A stretch of 64,000 nt of DNA, taken from contig CAVXML010000007.1 in the NCBI GenBank assembly GCA_963763015.1, forward strand, positions 682,001 through 746,000, given 5' to 3'. Below are positions 1-9,269 of this stretch, in pieces (position 1 is the stretch's first letter; each line of letters starts with the position of its first letter). The notes under the pieces are model-generated. The model did not search any database. It saw nothing but the letters and a program-made list of their open reading frames with translations, and was not told the DNA's origin. Both the position numbers and the translations under genes were made by a program. The stretch comes from Fodinibacter sp963763015 (GTDB taxonomy: Bacteria; Actinomycetota; Actinomycetes; Actinomycetales; Dermatophilaceae).

Positions 1-1
1 G

Positions 2-1066
2 ACGCCGGACATCCGCGACCTCGGTGTCGTGGCGGCCCACCTCCCGACCGTGCACCGCAAGCTCCAGCGCCTGCGCCAGCAGCGCGGCTTTCCCGAGGTG
101 TACCGCACCTGGATCCCCGGCGTCCTGCGGGCAGCCCTGCGTGAGCACGTCCGCTCCCGCTTCGACCTCGTGGTCGCGACCGGCAACCCCTTCGCCTCCT
201 TCGCCGCGGCCTGGGCGTTCTCACGCCTCACGGGGGTGCCGTACGTCCTCGACTACCGGGACGCCTGGACCTTCCACCAGTTCCTCGACGAGGACCGGTA
301 CCCGACCGGGCACAGCGCCTGGACCTGGGAGCGGCGGGTCCTCTCCCGCGCGTCGGAGATCGAGTTCGTCAACGCCGCGATGCTGGAGTTCCACGCTGAC
401 CGCTACCCGCAGGCGCGGGCCCGGATGACGGTCGTGCTCAACGGTTTCGAGCCCGAGGCGGTGAGTGGGCTCACCGCACCCCCGCACCCCGAGAGGCCGC
501 TGCGCTTCGTCTACCTCGGCACCGTGACCGAGACGATGCCGATCGAGGAGCTCATGACGGCCTGGGCAGTCGCCCGTCGTGACCCGCGGATGCGGGACGC
601 GACGCTGACGATCCACGGACACCTGGGTTTCCGTCCGTGGAACGTCGCGCCGTTGCTGGGGCGGATCGGCGATGGCCAGGAGGGCGTGCGGTATGCCGGC
701 CCGGTGTCCAAGACTGAGGTGGGGTCGGTCTACGCCGACGCCGACGTCCTCCTCCTCTGGCTGCCCGGGGGCCGGTACGTCACCTCGGGCAAGGTCTTCG
801 AGTACATGGCCACCGGGCTGCCGATCGTCTCGGTGCACGACGGGGACAACGCCTCCCACGAGGTGCTGGCCGGCTACCCCTGCTGGGTCCCCTCACGCGG
901 CACGGCCCCGGACGACATAGCCGCCCAGCTCCTGGCCGGGGCCGATGCGGCACGCAGCGCCGGCAGGGACGTGCGCGAGCGCGGTCGCGAGCACGCGATG
1001 CAGTACACCCGGCCCGCGATCCTCGCACCGTGGGAACGCCGGATGCGGAGACTGGCTCGTGGCTGA
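2..1066 (+). CDS. Glycosyltransferase, GT4-like, 5' end missing
   Basis: The reading frame is open from base 2, so the true start lies outside the window; about 354 residues are visible. The protein has the two-domain shape of a GT-B glycosyltransferase. A conserved VPYVLDYRDAW segment is seen near residue 80, an LRFVYLGT strand opens the donor-binding half, and GKVFEYMATGLPIVSVHD is the nucleotide-sugar binding loop with its conserved Glu. It is clearly paralogous to the N-terminal third of the 1337-aa protein at 5213, which shares VPYV-DYRD, FVN-ML and YVTSGKVFEYMAT. It probably transfers a sugar during envelope polysaccharide synthesis; donor and acceptor are unknown. The last 8 bases overlap the next gene, so the two are probably cotranscribed. 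Confidence 0.85.
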   Translation, partial: TPDIRDLGVVAAHLPTVHRKLQRLRQQRGFPEVYRTWIPGVLRAALREHVRSRFDLVVATGNPFASFAAAWAFSRLTGVPYVLDYRDAWTFHQFLDEDRYPTGHSAWTWERRVLSRASEIEFVNAAMLEFHADRYPQARARMTVVLNGFEPEAVSGLTAPPHPERPLRFVYLGTVTETMPIEELMTAWAVARRDPRMRDATLTIHGHLGFRPWNVAPLLGRIGDGQEGVRYAGPVSKTEVGSVYADADVLLLWLPGGRYVTSGKVFEYMATGLPIVSVHDGDNASHEVLAGYPCWVPSRGTAPDDIAAQLLAGADAARSAGRDVRERGREHAMQYTRPAILAPWERRMRRLARG

Positions 1067-2315
1067 CCCGATTCGGCTCACCGTGACCACGCCCTGGTAC
1101 CCGGGCGCGAACAACCCCTTCGCCGGCGTGTTCGTCCAGCACGCCATCGAGGCCGTGCAGTCCGTCGAGCCCGGGGCCGTGGACGTCACGGTGATCCACT
1201 CCGAGGACTGGGCCACCCCGGCCGACCCGCTCGCATCACGGGTGACCCGGGCCGCCATGCGCGCTCTGACCCGGCCCGGCTCATCCGACGCGAGCCCGGT
1301 GCGGGTCCGCGAGGGGCGGCTGCTCCGGGTGCGGGTGCCGAGCGTCCCCGGCCGGGGCTTCGCCAGGCATGCGGGGTTCCACGTCGACGCAGTGCGCCGG
1401 CTCCTGCCCGGCGGTGTCATCGACGCCGACCTCGTGCACGCCCACGAGGGTCTCTTCGGTGGCCTGGTCGCCGCGCGGCTGACCCCGCCGGGGGTCCCGG
1501 TGATCGTCACCGAGCACGACACGCGCCTACGCCGCCTCCTCTCGGCTCCGGAGACCCGCGCCCTCTACATGGAGGTCATCGAGCGCTCCTCGGCCTTCCT
1601 GGTGGTCTCGGAGATGCTCGCCGAGCAGGTCTCCGGCTACGTGCCGGACCTCGCCCACCGGGTCTCGGTCCTGCCCAACGCCGTGGTCTTCGACCAGATG
1701 CCGATGCGGGCGATCCAGGTCGGCAGCCTGCGCCGCTGGCTGTACGTGGGGCGGCTGGCCGGCCACAAGGGCGCCCGGCGGCTGGTCAACACGTTCGCCG
1801 AGTGCGCACGCGAGGATCCGGAGCTGACACTGACGGTGATCGGCAGCGGCGTCCTCCGGCCCGAGCTGGAGGAGCGGGTGGCCAGGGAGGGGCTGGCCGA
1901 GCGGGTGACCTTCCGGGGCCCGGTTCCCCACGCCGGGGTGCGCGAGGCGATGAGCAGCCACGACCTCCTCGTCCACCTCAGCGAGCGGGAGACCTTCGGA
2001 ATGACGATCGTGGAGGCGATCTCCACGGGTCTGCCGGTGCTGGTGACGAGGTCGGGTGGACCGCAGGAGACGCTGGCGGGCCTGGAGGGCATCGCGGGTC
2101 GGACCGTGTCCGTCGGGACCGACGTCGACGGCAGCGACACCGCGGAGGTGGTCGCCGCCTACCGGGAGATGGTCCGCGACATCGACCGGCTCGACCTGCC
2201 ACGGGCCCGTGCGACGCTCATGGAGCGCTACGGCCAGGGCCCCGTGGGTCGCCGCCTGCTCGAGCTGTACCGGCAGTCGATCGCCAACGGAAAGGGCACC
2301 GTCCCCCATGTCTGA
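1059..2315 (+). CDS. Glycosyltransferase family 4
   Basis: A 418-aa GT-B fold glycosyltransferase. The GTG at 1059 is chosen because GGAG lies 8 bases upstream and the protein then begins with the typical first strand, LTVTTPWYPG. Motifs include VHAHEGLFGG, the donor-domain entry LYVGRLAGHKG, and the C-terminal SERETFGMTIVEAISTGLPV, which holds the E-x7-E type nucleotide-sugar site of GT4 enzymes. It overlaps the preceding gene by 8 bases and the next one by 8 bases, so translation is probably coupled. Its role in extracellular or wall polysaccharide synthesis is inferred from the cluster; the sugar specificity cannot be read. Confidence 0.88.
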   Translation: MADPIRLTVTTPWYPGANNPFAGVFVQHAIEAVQSVEPGAVDVTVIHSEDWATPADPLASRVTRAAMRALTRPGSSDASPVRVREGRLLRVRVPSVPGRGFARHAGFHVDAVRRLLPGGVIDADLVHAHEGLFGGLVAARLTPPGVPVIVTEHDTRLRRLLSAPETRALYMEVIERSSAFLVVSEMLAEQVSGYVPDLAHRVSVLPNAVVFDQMPMRAIQVGSLRRWLYVGRLAGHKGARRLVNTFAECAREDPELTLTVIGSGVLRPELEERVAREGLAERVTFRGPVPHAGVREAMSSHDLLVHLSERETFGMTIVEAISTGLPVLVTRSGGPQETLAGLEGIAGRTVSVGTDVDGSDTAEVVAAYREMVRDIDRLDLPRARATLMERYGQGPVGRRLLELYRQSIANGKGTVPHV

Positions 2316-2829
2316 CCCAGTCACCGCCGCACCGACCGAAGCCTCGGGCCACCACGTGGTCTTCATCGCCATGACGTCCGTGTCGGTTCCCGCCACCACG
2401 GCCAACGTCCGGCACCTCCTCGACCACGGCGTCCGCGTCACCGTCGTCACGGCCGAACCGCCGTCGTTCGCCGACTCCGGGCTGGACCGCCGGGCCGAGG
2501 TCGTCGACCTCACCGCCGGGGAGGCGCGGCATCCGGTCTACCGGGGCAGCCTGCTCGGGCGACGTCTTCCCGGGGTCGCCGGCAAGGCCGTCGGCAAGGG
2601 CTACAAGGTCCTGCGCCCGGCCGTGCTCTGGCGCGCGGCGGACGACCTCGTGGCCCGCCGGATCGACCTCGACACCGTCTCCGAGGTGGTCCTGGCCGAC
2701 GCCCACGCCGTGCCCCTGGGCTGGCACCTGGCGCGACGCCACCCCGGGCTGCGGGTGAGCTTCTCCCTCGACCGAGCGCGCTACTCCGCCGCCGCGACGG
2801 ACGAGGTGCGCGAGGCCTCCGAGGTCTGA
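2308..2829 (+). CDS. Small glycosyltransferase-N-domain-like protein
   Basis: A 173-aa protein whose start ATG lies inside the last 8 bases of the upstream glycosyltransferase gene. It opens with a Rossmann-type strand and turn (HHVVFIAMTSVSVPATTANVR) and continues with VRVTVVTAEP, as an N-terminal GT-B half-domain would. No donor-binding half follows, so it is probably not a complete transferase. The C-terminal part (LGWHLARRHPGLRVSFSLDR) is recognisably similar to the end of the convergent gene on the other strand (AAFHLARRNPHLVATNGL), which suggests the two are diverged paralogues. The 3' ends overlap by about 49 bases. No function can be assigned; an accessory or regulatory half-domain, or a decayed glycosyltransferase, are both possible. 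Confidence 0.6.
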   Translation: MSDPVTAAPTEASGHHVVFIAMTSVSVPATTANVRHLLDHGVRVTVVTAEPPSFADSGLDRRAEVVDLTAGEARHPVYRGSLLGRRLPGVAGKAVGKGYKVLRPAVLWRAADDLVARRIDLDTVSEVVLADAHAVPLGWHLARRHPGLRVSFSLDRARYSAAATDEVREASEV

Positions 2830-3448
2830 GAGCGCGCCTCCAGCTCGACCAGGCAGGGCACGAGGCCGTTGGTCGCCACGAGGTGGGGGTTGCGCCGCGC
2901 GAGGTGGAAGGCTGCGCGGACCGCACCGAGGTCGACGGCCGCCACGGCGTCGGCTCCGGAGACGAGGCGACCCACCTGCTCGTCCGCGCTCACGTGGTCC
3001 CACAGGGCGACTCCGCGGGCTCGGGCCGCGGCCTCGGCGCGGCGCCGGAGTGCGCGGCCCGACGGCACCTTCTGCCGGCTGGTCGGACCGGAGCGACCGA
3101 CGCGACCGGCGCGACCCCTCGCAGCGGACAGCAGCGCCCTGGACGTCGTACGAAGCAGGCCCGCACGGGCCTGTGCGCCCTGCCCGCCCGGAAGCGGCGA
3201 GGCGGACGCCGGCGGGTCGGTCACCGGGCGCTCCTCGTAGGACCGCCCGACGAGCCCGGGGTGCGCGGCCTCCGGTGACGTGCCGTCGGCCCACGTCAGG
3301 AGGCCGGCAGCCGTGACCGTGCCCGGAACGGGGTGGAGGGAGACGAGAACGGCGTCGAGCGGGGCGCCCCGGGCCACGCGCCGAGCTGTTCGGCCAGGCT
3401 CGTGACGGTGAGGTCCGGGTCGGTCGCGAGCAGGACCACACGGGGCAT
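2781..3448 (-). pseudogene. Convergent half-glycosyltransferase paralogue, one-base frameshift
   Basis: The start is placed at the ATG at 3448 because TACACT lies exactly six bases upstream, matching the leaderless promoter pattern of this window. The first 27 codons give MPRVVLLATDPDLTVTSLAE, a typical Rossmann start. Near 3370-3378 the frame must slip back one base to continue into APLDAVLVSLHPVPGTVTAA and on to a stop at 2781. With one base restored, the gene would be 222 codons. Without the frameshift only a GTG at 3377 with no ribosome site is available. The product resembles the protein encoded at 2308 on the other strand. It is either a real single-base deletion, a -1 ribosomal frameshift, or a sequencing error. 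Confidence 0.5.
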
Positions 3449-3454
3449 GGCGCC

Positions 3455-3492
3455 AGTGTAGGGAAGGGCCGGCCGGCCCCGCGGCCTAGGAT
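3455..3492. promoter_or_regulatory. Divergent promoter pair
   Basis: On the minus strand TACACT (3455-3460) lies six bases before the ATG at 3448, predicting a leaderless mRNA. On the plus strand TAGGAT (3487-3492) would start transcription near 3500 and give a leader of about 85 bases for the gene at 3585. Both boxes fit the TANNNT actinobacterial -10 form. No strong -35 was seen. Confidence 0.45.
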
Positions 3493-3584
3493 GGTGCCCC
3501 GACACCGCCGCCCCACCCCGACCTGGGCGATCCCGGCCAGCCCGGCCGCGCGAGAACGAACGAGCACGAGGAGCCGGTCACCGG

Positions 3585-5216
3585 ATGAGGGATCTGTCCA
3601 GCCCGCACGTCGTCATGCTCGTGGGGAACGACATCGCCGTGGACACGCGCGTGAAGAAGACCGCGGCCTCCCTCGCCCGACTTGGCCTTCGGGTGACCGT
3701 GGTCGGTTACGGCGCCGACGGGCTGGAGAGCGCACGAATGGCCGGGTGCACCATCGTCCGCGTGCCGATTTCCTGGACCCATCATGAGCGGGGCCCGCAG
3801 CCCGTCCCGCGACCCCCGACTCCGCGGCAGGAGGCGATTGCCAAGGTCAAGGCTCGCCGTGCCACCGTCATCGCGTGGGGGACGCGCCCCACCGGCGCGC
3901 CACCGGTGCGGATGGCCCGGAAGGCCGTGAAGCTCACTGCCCTCCAAGGCCTACGGGTCGCTGGTTTCGTTGCAGCACAGACGTTCTCGAACGAGCTGCC
4001 GGCGCCTGTGGGCGGGGCCGACCCGGATGAGCCGACCCTGCCGTGGCGGGAGACCGTTCCCATCGCGCTCGACTACCTCGAGGCGATGACGGACCAGATC
4101 GTGGCCCTCTCCCCGGACGTGGTCCACGCCCACGACATCCACACGATCGCGGCGGCCTGCAATGCGGCCGACCGGCTCGAGGCCACCCGCGGGCGTCGGC
4201 CACTCTGGCTCTACGACGCCCACGAGTTCATCGCCGGCCTCTCGCTCTACGGGCGGCGCAACGCCACGGAGCGCGCCGGCTGGCTCAACCTCGAGCAGGA
4301 GGTCGCGCCGCGGGCGGACGCCATCGTGACCGTGAGCCCGGTGCTCGCCGACGAGCTCGCCCGTCGATACCCCGCGGTCCCTCGGGTGAGGGTCGTCCTG
4401 AACGCCCCCTGGGACGCGGGGACGCCAGCGACCCCGAGCGAGGGCGCCGGCGGCCTGCGGGCGTCGCTGGCCCTGGGTCCCTCGGTTCCCCTGCTCGTGT
4501 ACAGCGGCGTGGTGACCCACGCCCGCGGCGTGGACACGGTGGTCGAGGCCATGCCCGCCCTCCCGGGATGCCACCTCGCCATCGTGTCGACCACGTACGC
4601 GTCCTCCATCAGCGACTCGCTCCGGGCGCGTGCCGAGGAGCTCGGCGTCGGGGACCGCGTCCACGTCGTCCCTCCGGTCCCGGCCGACACCGTCGTGCGC
4701 CACCTGGCGTCCGCAGACGTGGGGCTCATCCCGATCCGCCGGTTCGCCAGCCACGACGTCGCCCTGACGAACAAGCTCTTCGAGTACATCCACGCGGGGC
4801 TGCCCGTCGTCGTCAGTGACTGCACGGCGCAGAAGCGGTTCGTGAGGCAGGAGGACATCGGGGCCGTGCACGTCGTGGAGGACCCCGCCGACCTGGCCCT
4901 CGCCGTGCTGGTAGTGCTCGACGACCTCGAGCACTACCGCACCAGGGTGCGGCGGCCGGGTCTGCGAGAGCAGCACTCGTGGCAGGGGTCGGAGCGCGCG
5001 CTCCACGACCTGTACGCCGAGCTCCTGGGACCGGCGCAGGTGCGGTCGGCGCCGACGGACGGGCCGTTCCCCGACCTCACCGAGACCGGTCTGCAACGGC
5101 ACCCCGGCCGGGCGTCGCTCCTGCCCGACGACCTCGAGCCGGTCGGCGTCGGGGTCCGCACCGGCGACGCGGCGGCGCGGAGGAGCGCGCAGGGCGTGGG
5201 AGGCGAAACCCGATGA
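3585..5216 (+). CDS. Glycosyltransferase family 4
   Basis: A 543-aa GT4-type glycosyltransferase. The ATG at 3585 follows GAGGAG about 11 bases upstream and opens directly with the N-terminal strand HVVMLVGNDIAVDTRVKKTA. VHAHDIHTIAAA and LYDAHEFIAGL are acceptor-domain signatures; LLVYSGVVTHARGVDTVVEAM begins the donor domain; NKLFEYIHAGLPVVVSD is the C-terminal nucleotide-sugar loop. The last 60 or so residues are a disordered, acidic and proline-rich tail. The stop codon overlaps the next start (ATGA at 5213), so the gene is probably coupled to the large transferase downstream. The chemistry is firm at the family level; the sugar is not known. Confidence 0.88.
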   Translation: MRDLSSPHVVMLVGNDIAVDTRVKKTAASLARLGLRVTVVGYGADGLESARMAGCTIVRVPISWTHHERGPQPVPRPPTPRQEAIAKVKARRATVIAWGTRPTGAPPVRMARKAVKLTALQGLRVAGFVAAQTFSNELPAPVGGADPDEPTLPWRETVPIALDYLEAMTDQIVALSPDVVHAHDIHTIAAACNAADRLEATRGRRPLWLYDAHEFIAGLSLYGRRNATERAGWLNLEQEVAPRADAIVTVSPVLADELARRYPAVPRVRVVLNAPWDAGTPATPSEGAGGLRASLALGPSVPLLVYSGVVTHARGVDTVVEAMPALPGCHLAIVSTTYASSISDSLRARAEELGVGDRVHVVPPVPADTVVRHLASADVGLIPIRRFASHDVALTNKLFEYIHAGLPVVVSDCTAQKRFVRQEDIGAVHVVEDPADLALAVLVVLDDLEHYRTRVRRPGLREQHSWQGSERALHDLYAELLGPAQVRSAPTDGPFPDLTETGLQRHPGRASLLPDDLEPVGVGVRTGDAAARRSAQGVGGETR

Positions 5217-8200
5217 CCGAGGGGGACCGACGCGGCCACGCCCTCTACGTCGCATGGGGCTTCCCCCCGGCGAAGAGCGGGGGGGTGTTCCGGATGATGG
5301 AGACCGCGAACGTGCTCGTCGAGGAGGGCTGGGACGTCACGGTCGTCGCGTGCGACGTCGACGACCTCCGCCGCTACGCCGGGGTCGACCTCACCACGCT
5401 CGAGGGGGTCGACGACCGGATCGATGTGGTCCGCGTCCCGATGGACCTCGGCCCGTTCGAGACCGACCTCCACCGGTGGGACGAACGTCGGGTCGACGAC
5501 CCCGACGGCTGGTTCGCGGACTACACCAAGGCAGTGGAGGAGGGGTTCCCCAACAGCGTCTATGCCCTCTGGGAGGCGCCCATGCTGGATGCCGTCCGCG
5601 CCGTCCACGCCAGCCGGCGGGTCGACGTCGTCATCGCCTCCGGGGGGCCGTTCGTCTGCTTCGCAGCTGGACTCGCCCTGCGCGAGGAGGCCGGCGTGCC
5701 GTACGTAGTGGACTACCGGGACTCGTGGTCGCTCCAGCAGTTCACCGACGAGCGAGTCCACGGTCCGGGCAGTGCCGTGGAGCGCACGGAGAGCCGGCTG
5801 CTGACCGGCGCGTCGGAGGTGTGGTTCGTCAACCGGCCCATGCTGGAGTGGCACGAGACGGTCTATCCCCAGATCGTGGGGAAGACGCGGGTCGTGACCA
5901 ACGGTTTCGACGCGCCGGCCCTGCAGGGCCTGCCCTCGCCGTCGACCGGCACGGGCCCGGTTCGGTTCGGCTACCTCGGCACCCTGACGACGGCGGTGCC
6001 TCTCGAGGAGTGCCTCGAGGGGTATGCCGCGGCACGCCTGCGGGACGCCACCGTCGCGGCCTCCTCCTTGGACTTCTACGGCTACCTCGGCTTCTACCCG
6101 ACCCCGCACCCCGAGCTCCGACGACAGATCGAGAACGCCGGTGACGCGGTGGCCTGGTGTGGGCCGGTTCTCAAGGCCGAGGTGGGCAGCGCCTATGCCC
6201 GGCTGGATGCCCTGGTGCTCACCTTCGGGGGAACGAGGTACGTCACGTCGGGCAAGGTCTTCGAGTACATGGCGACCGCTCGGCCGATCGTCAGCGTGCA
6301 CGACCCCGACAACGCCGTGCGGGACGTCCTCTCGGGGTACCCGCTGTGGTTCCAGGCGAAGAGCCTGGCAGCGGACGACGTCGCCTCCGCCTTCGTCCTC
6401 GCCGCGCACGCCGTCGCGAGTGGCCGCGCGGCGGACGAGTCCGTCGTGGCGGCGGCGCGGGCGCACGCGCAGCGCTTCGAGCGACGGGCGTGCCTGCGCC
6501 CCGCGCTGCAGGGCCTGCCGGCACTGGTCGCCGGCGTGAGCGGTGTGCCCGTGCCGACCCCGACAGGGGCTGACCTGGTGGCGGTCGCCGGGTCGGAGGC
6601 CGACGTCCAGGAGGTCGTTCGCCGCGCTGCGCACCGGCTGGGGTGGCGCAGCGCGGTGGTTGGAGACCCGGACGTGGTGCCCGACCCGGACGGTCACCAC
6701 CACTCTCCCGGTCCGGGAGCGCCTGCGCCGGGCGCGGAGACAGACCAAGCGGGCGAGGAGTGGCTCGCCTCCCGGCTCGACGGGGTGAACCTCGCGGAGC
6801 CGGGGACGGCCGAGGGGCGGTGCCGTCGGCTGCTCGCGCTGGCCGGTGAGGAGGGGCTGGGCGAGTCGGAGTCGCTGCGGCGTGACGTGGAGCGTGCCGA
6901 GTCGTTCGTGCGAACCGGAGCCGGTGTCCTCTGGTCGACCGACCCGCGCGACGCCCGTGCCATGCGCTGGGCGATGGGCGCGGTCCCGGGTGCGGTCGGG
7001 TGCCTGGACCTCCGGCGCGCGCCGGACACCGGCGCGGGCGGCGCCGACGAGGAGCAGGCGGCTCTCGCCGGTGTCGAGGTCCTGCGGAACGACGGAGGCC
7101 CGGACACCTCGGCGGCCCCCCACGACGAGCGAACCCGGGAGGTGCTTGCCCGACTGCTCCGGTCCTGCCGCGCCCGCAGGCTGCGCGCTCCCCAGTCCCG
7201 AGTCGTCGTCGTCGAGCCGGCTAGCGCCGCAAGCCCGGCGGCCGGTACGTCGGCCGTCGCGGGGCACCCCTCGGGGGACGGTGCCCACTCCCGGGGACGG
7301 CGCGAGGCCGCCGTCGTGCTCAGCAGCCTCGCGGTGGCTCCCGGGGCGCCCACCCTCGAGCTCGCCCAGTCCCTGGCCAGCACGGGGGCCGAGGTCGTCG
7401 TCATCGGGCGCGCCCCAAGGCCGCGCCGGCGACCGGGCGGTCGCCGGACCGACTCCCGGCTCGGACGAGTCGGGCTCATCCGGGTGCCGGTTCCGGGCGA
7501 GCGGGAAGGCTCCAACGTGGCGCCATGGCGACGGCGGGAGGGAGTGTGGCCCGACCGGGTGCTCACCGTCCAGGCGCCGCTGCGCCTCCGCGTCGCCCAC
7601 GTCGAGGCCAGCAAGCGCCTCCGCGAGCGGGCCAAGCGCACGAACTCACCCGCCGACCGGGCGCTGGTGGTGGCCAGCCGAGCGGTCAGCGCTGGGTTCA
7701 AGGTCCTTGGCCTCGCCGACCGCGTCGTCGACCATGCCGAGATGCGGGCCGTCAACGGCCTGGACCGGCTGAACCACGCGCGCGGCCGGCCCGCGCGGTG
7801 GGAGGCCCTGCACCCGGAGGCCGCACGGGTCGCGGCGGCCTTTGGGCCGGTGCTGGACGGGCTGACGTGGGACGTCCTCCACGTCGTCGACCCGGGGCCT
7901 GTCACGCTGGCCCGGGCCGCGGTCTCCGAGCGACGGCGCCGTGGCGACAGGGCGCGTCTCGTCGTGCACCCCTCGACCGACCGGGTCGACGCGGGCACGG
8001 CATCCGTCATCCCCTACCGCGAGTACGCCGCGTACCGCGAGCTCACGGAGGTCGAGGACGCCGAGCAGGGCTCCCCCATCCGCCCGACGGGAACCGCGAC
8101 CGGTCTGCAGGAGGAGCAGCCCTGGTGGCGTCGTGACCTGCAGGCCGTCGTCGGGATCGGTGCCTACAACATGGCCGGCCAGGGCTGGCAGTGGGCCAAG

Positions 8201-9226
8201 TCCCTCGAACGTACGGTCCCGGGCGTCCACACCGAGGTGCTCACGATCGACCGGGGATCGCACCTCAGGTACCCCACGGACCTCAGCGTGCCCATCGAGA
8301 CCTTCACCGACGACCCCGCCTGGGCCGAGGAGTTCGAGCAGCACGTCCTGGCCAACTGGACCCACGCCGTGCTGGAGGGCGGCCGGTCGATTCTCGGCCT
8401 CCGCTACGGCCGGACGTACATCAACAACGTGGCGGTGCTCCGGGAGGCGGGCATCACGGTCGGCCTGGTGTTCCACGGCTCCGACCTTCGCGACCCGGCG
8501 CTGCACGCGAGCCGGACGCCCTGGTCGCCCTTCGGGGACCCCGCCAACGAGGTGGTGGCCTCGCTGCAGGCGCGCCGGGCCACGCTCTACCCGCGGTACC
8601 TCGAGTTCGACGGACCGACCTGGGTCTCGACCCCGGACCTGCTCGCGGACCTCCCCGGGTCCACCTGGCTTCCGGTCGTGGTCGACGCCGACCGGTGGGC
8701 CTCCGACCTGGTGCCGATGCACCGGGACGTGCCACGGGTCGTCCACGTTCCCAGCCGGTCGTGGCTGAAGGGCACGGAGGCCATCGAGAAGGGGATCGCT
8801 GCCCTGCGCTCCGAGGGCCTCATCGACTACCGGCGGCTCGAGGGAGTCGCCCCCGACGAGATGCCCTCGGTCATCGGACAGGCCGACATCGTGCTCGACC
8901 AGTTCGCCCTCGGCAGCTACGGCGTCGCGGCCGTGGAGGCCATGGCCGCCGGTCGTGTCGTGCTGGGTCATGTCATGGACGAGGTCAGGGAGCGCTGCCC
9001 GAGCCGGCTCCCCGTCGTGGAGGCGACGCCGAGCAGCGTGGACTCGGTGGTGCGAGCGTTGCTCCGCGACCGGGACGCGGCTCGTGAGGAGGCCGAACGC
9101 GGCTCCGTGTACGCACGCGAGGTGCACGACGGCACGGTCGCGGGCCGCCTCCTCGCCGAGGGCCTCGAGGTGAGGGGCGCCGGGGCGACGCGCGGACATC
9201 TGGGTCCGGCCCGTCGACTAGCATGA
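5213..9226 (+). CDS. Giant three-part glycosyltransferase (two GT4 modules)
   Basis: A 1337-aa protein, about three times a usual GT4 enzyme. Residues 10-430 form a complete GT-B transferase (ALYVAWGFPPAKSGGVFR, VPYVVDYRDSW, YVTSGKVFEYMATARPIVS) and match the gene at the window's left edge. Residues 440-690 are a low-similarity linker. Residues 695-930 look like an N-terminal GT-B half (EAAVVLSSLAVAPGAPTLEL). Residues 975-1320 are a second transferase-like module (VVGIGAYNMAGQGWQWAKSL, VVHVPSRSWLKGTEAIEKG, YGVAAVEAMAAGRVVLG). Two catalytic modules in one chain could add two successive sugars to the same acceptor; that is inference. The start overlaps the upstream stop by four bases and the frame stays open throughout, so the fusion does not arise from misreading. 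Confidence 0.82.
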   Translation: MTEGDRRGHALYVAWGFPPAKSGGVFRMMETANVLVEEGWDVTVVACDVDDLRRYAGVDLTTLEGVDDRIDVVRVPMDLGPFETDLHRWDERRVDDPDGWFADYTKAVEEGFPNSVYALWEAPMLDAVRAVHASRRVDVVIASGGPFVCFAAGLALREEAGVPYVVDYRDSWSLQQFTDERVHGPGSAVERTESRLLTGASEVWFVNRPMLEWHETVYPQIVGKTRVVTNGFDAPALQGLPSPSTGTGPVRFGYLGTLTTAVPLEECLEGYAAARLRDATVAASSLDFYGYLGFYPTPHPELRRQIENAGDAVAWCGPVLKAEVGSAYARLDALVLTFGGTRYVTSGKVFEYMATARPIVSVHDPDNAVRDVLSGYPLWFQAKSLAADDVASAFVLAAHAVASGRAADESVVAAARAHAQRFERRACLRPALQGLPALVAGVSGVPVPTPTGADLVAVAGSEADVQEVVRRAAHRLGWRSAVVGDPDVVPDPDGHHHSPGPGAPAPGAETDQAGEEWLASRLDGVNLAEPGTAEGRCRRLLALAGEEGLGESESLRRDVERAESFVRTGAGVLWSTDPRDARAMRWAMGAVPGAVGCLDLRRAPDTGAGGADEEQAALAGVEVLRNDGGPDTSAAPHDERTREVLARLLRSCRARRLRAPQSRVVVVEPASAASPAAGTSAVAGHPSGDGAHSRGRREAAVVLSSLAVAPGAPTLELAQSLASTGAEVVVIGRAPRPRRRPGGRRTDSRLGRVGLIRVPVPGEREGSNVAPWRRREGVWPDRVLTVQAPLRLRVAHVEASKRLRERAKRTNSPADRALVVASRAVSAGFKVLGLADRVVDHAEMRAVNGLDRLNHARGRPARWEALHPEAARVAAAFGPVLDGLTWDVLHVVDPGPVTLARAAVSERRRRGDRARLVVHPSTDRVDAGTASVIPYREYAAYRELTEVEDAEQGSPIRPTGTATGLQEEQPWWRRDLQAVVGIGAYNMAGQGWQWAKSLERTVPGVHTEVLTIDRGSHLRYPTDLSVPIETFTDDPAWAEEFEQHVLANWTHAVLEGGRSILGLRYGRTYINNVAVLREAGITVGLVFHGSDLRDPALHASRTPWSPFGDPANEVVASLQARRATLYPRYLEFDGPTWVSTPDLLADLPGSTWLPVVVDADRWASDLVPMHRDVPRVVHVPSRSWLKGTEAIEKGIAALRSEGLIDYRRLEGVAPDEMPSVIGQADIVLDQFALGSYGVAAVEAMAAGRVVLGHVMDEVRERCPSRLPVVEATPSSVDSVVRALLRDRDAAREEAERGSVYAREVHDGTVAGRLLAEGLEVRGAGATRGHLGPARRLA
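9218..9223 (+). promoter_or_regulatory. Putative -10 box before the sugar dehydrogenase
   Basis: TAGCAT sits inside the last codons of the preceding gene and would place a transcription start near 9230, about 40 bases before the GTG at 9270. It may give the dehydrogenase its own promoter. No -35 is evident. Confidence 0.3.
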
Positions 9227-9269
9227 GGCGTTCTTGGCCGGGCGAGAGCCCACCCACGAAGGGAACCAC

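Noticed and set aside
2218..3567. A 449-codon minus-strand frame over the convergent pair
   Set aside because: Composition is Arg/Pro/Ser-rich and it lacks the Rossmann patterns seen in the chosen frames; no start signal.
4934..7600. A very long open frame on the minus strand opposite the glycosyltransferases
   Set aside because: It reads Arg/Gly/Pro/His-rich sequence with no fold or motif and lies fully opposite two genes with clear GT4 motifs; long antisense frames are normal in so GC-rich a genome.
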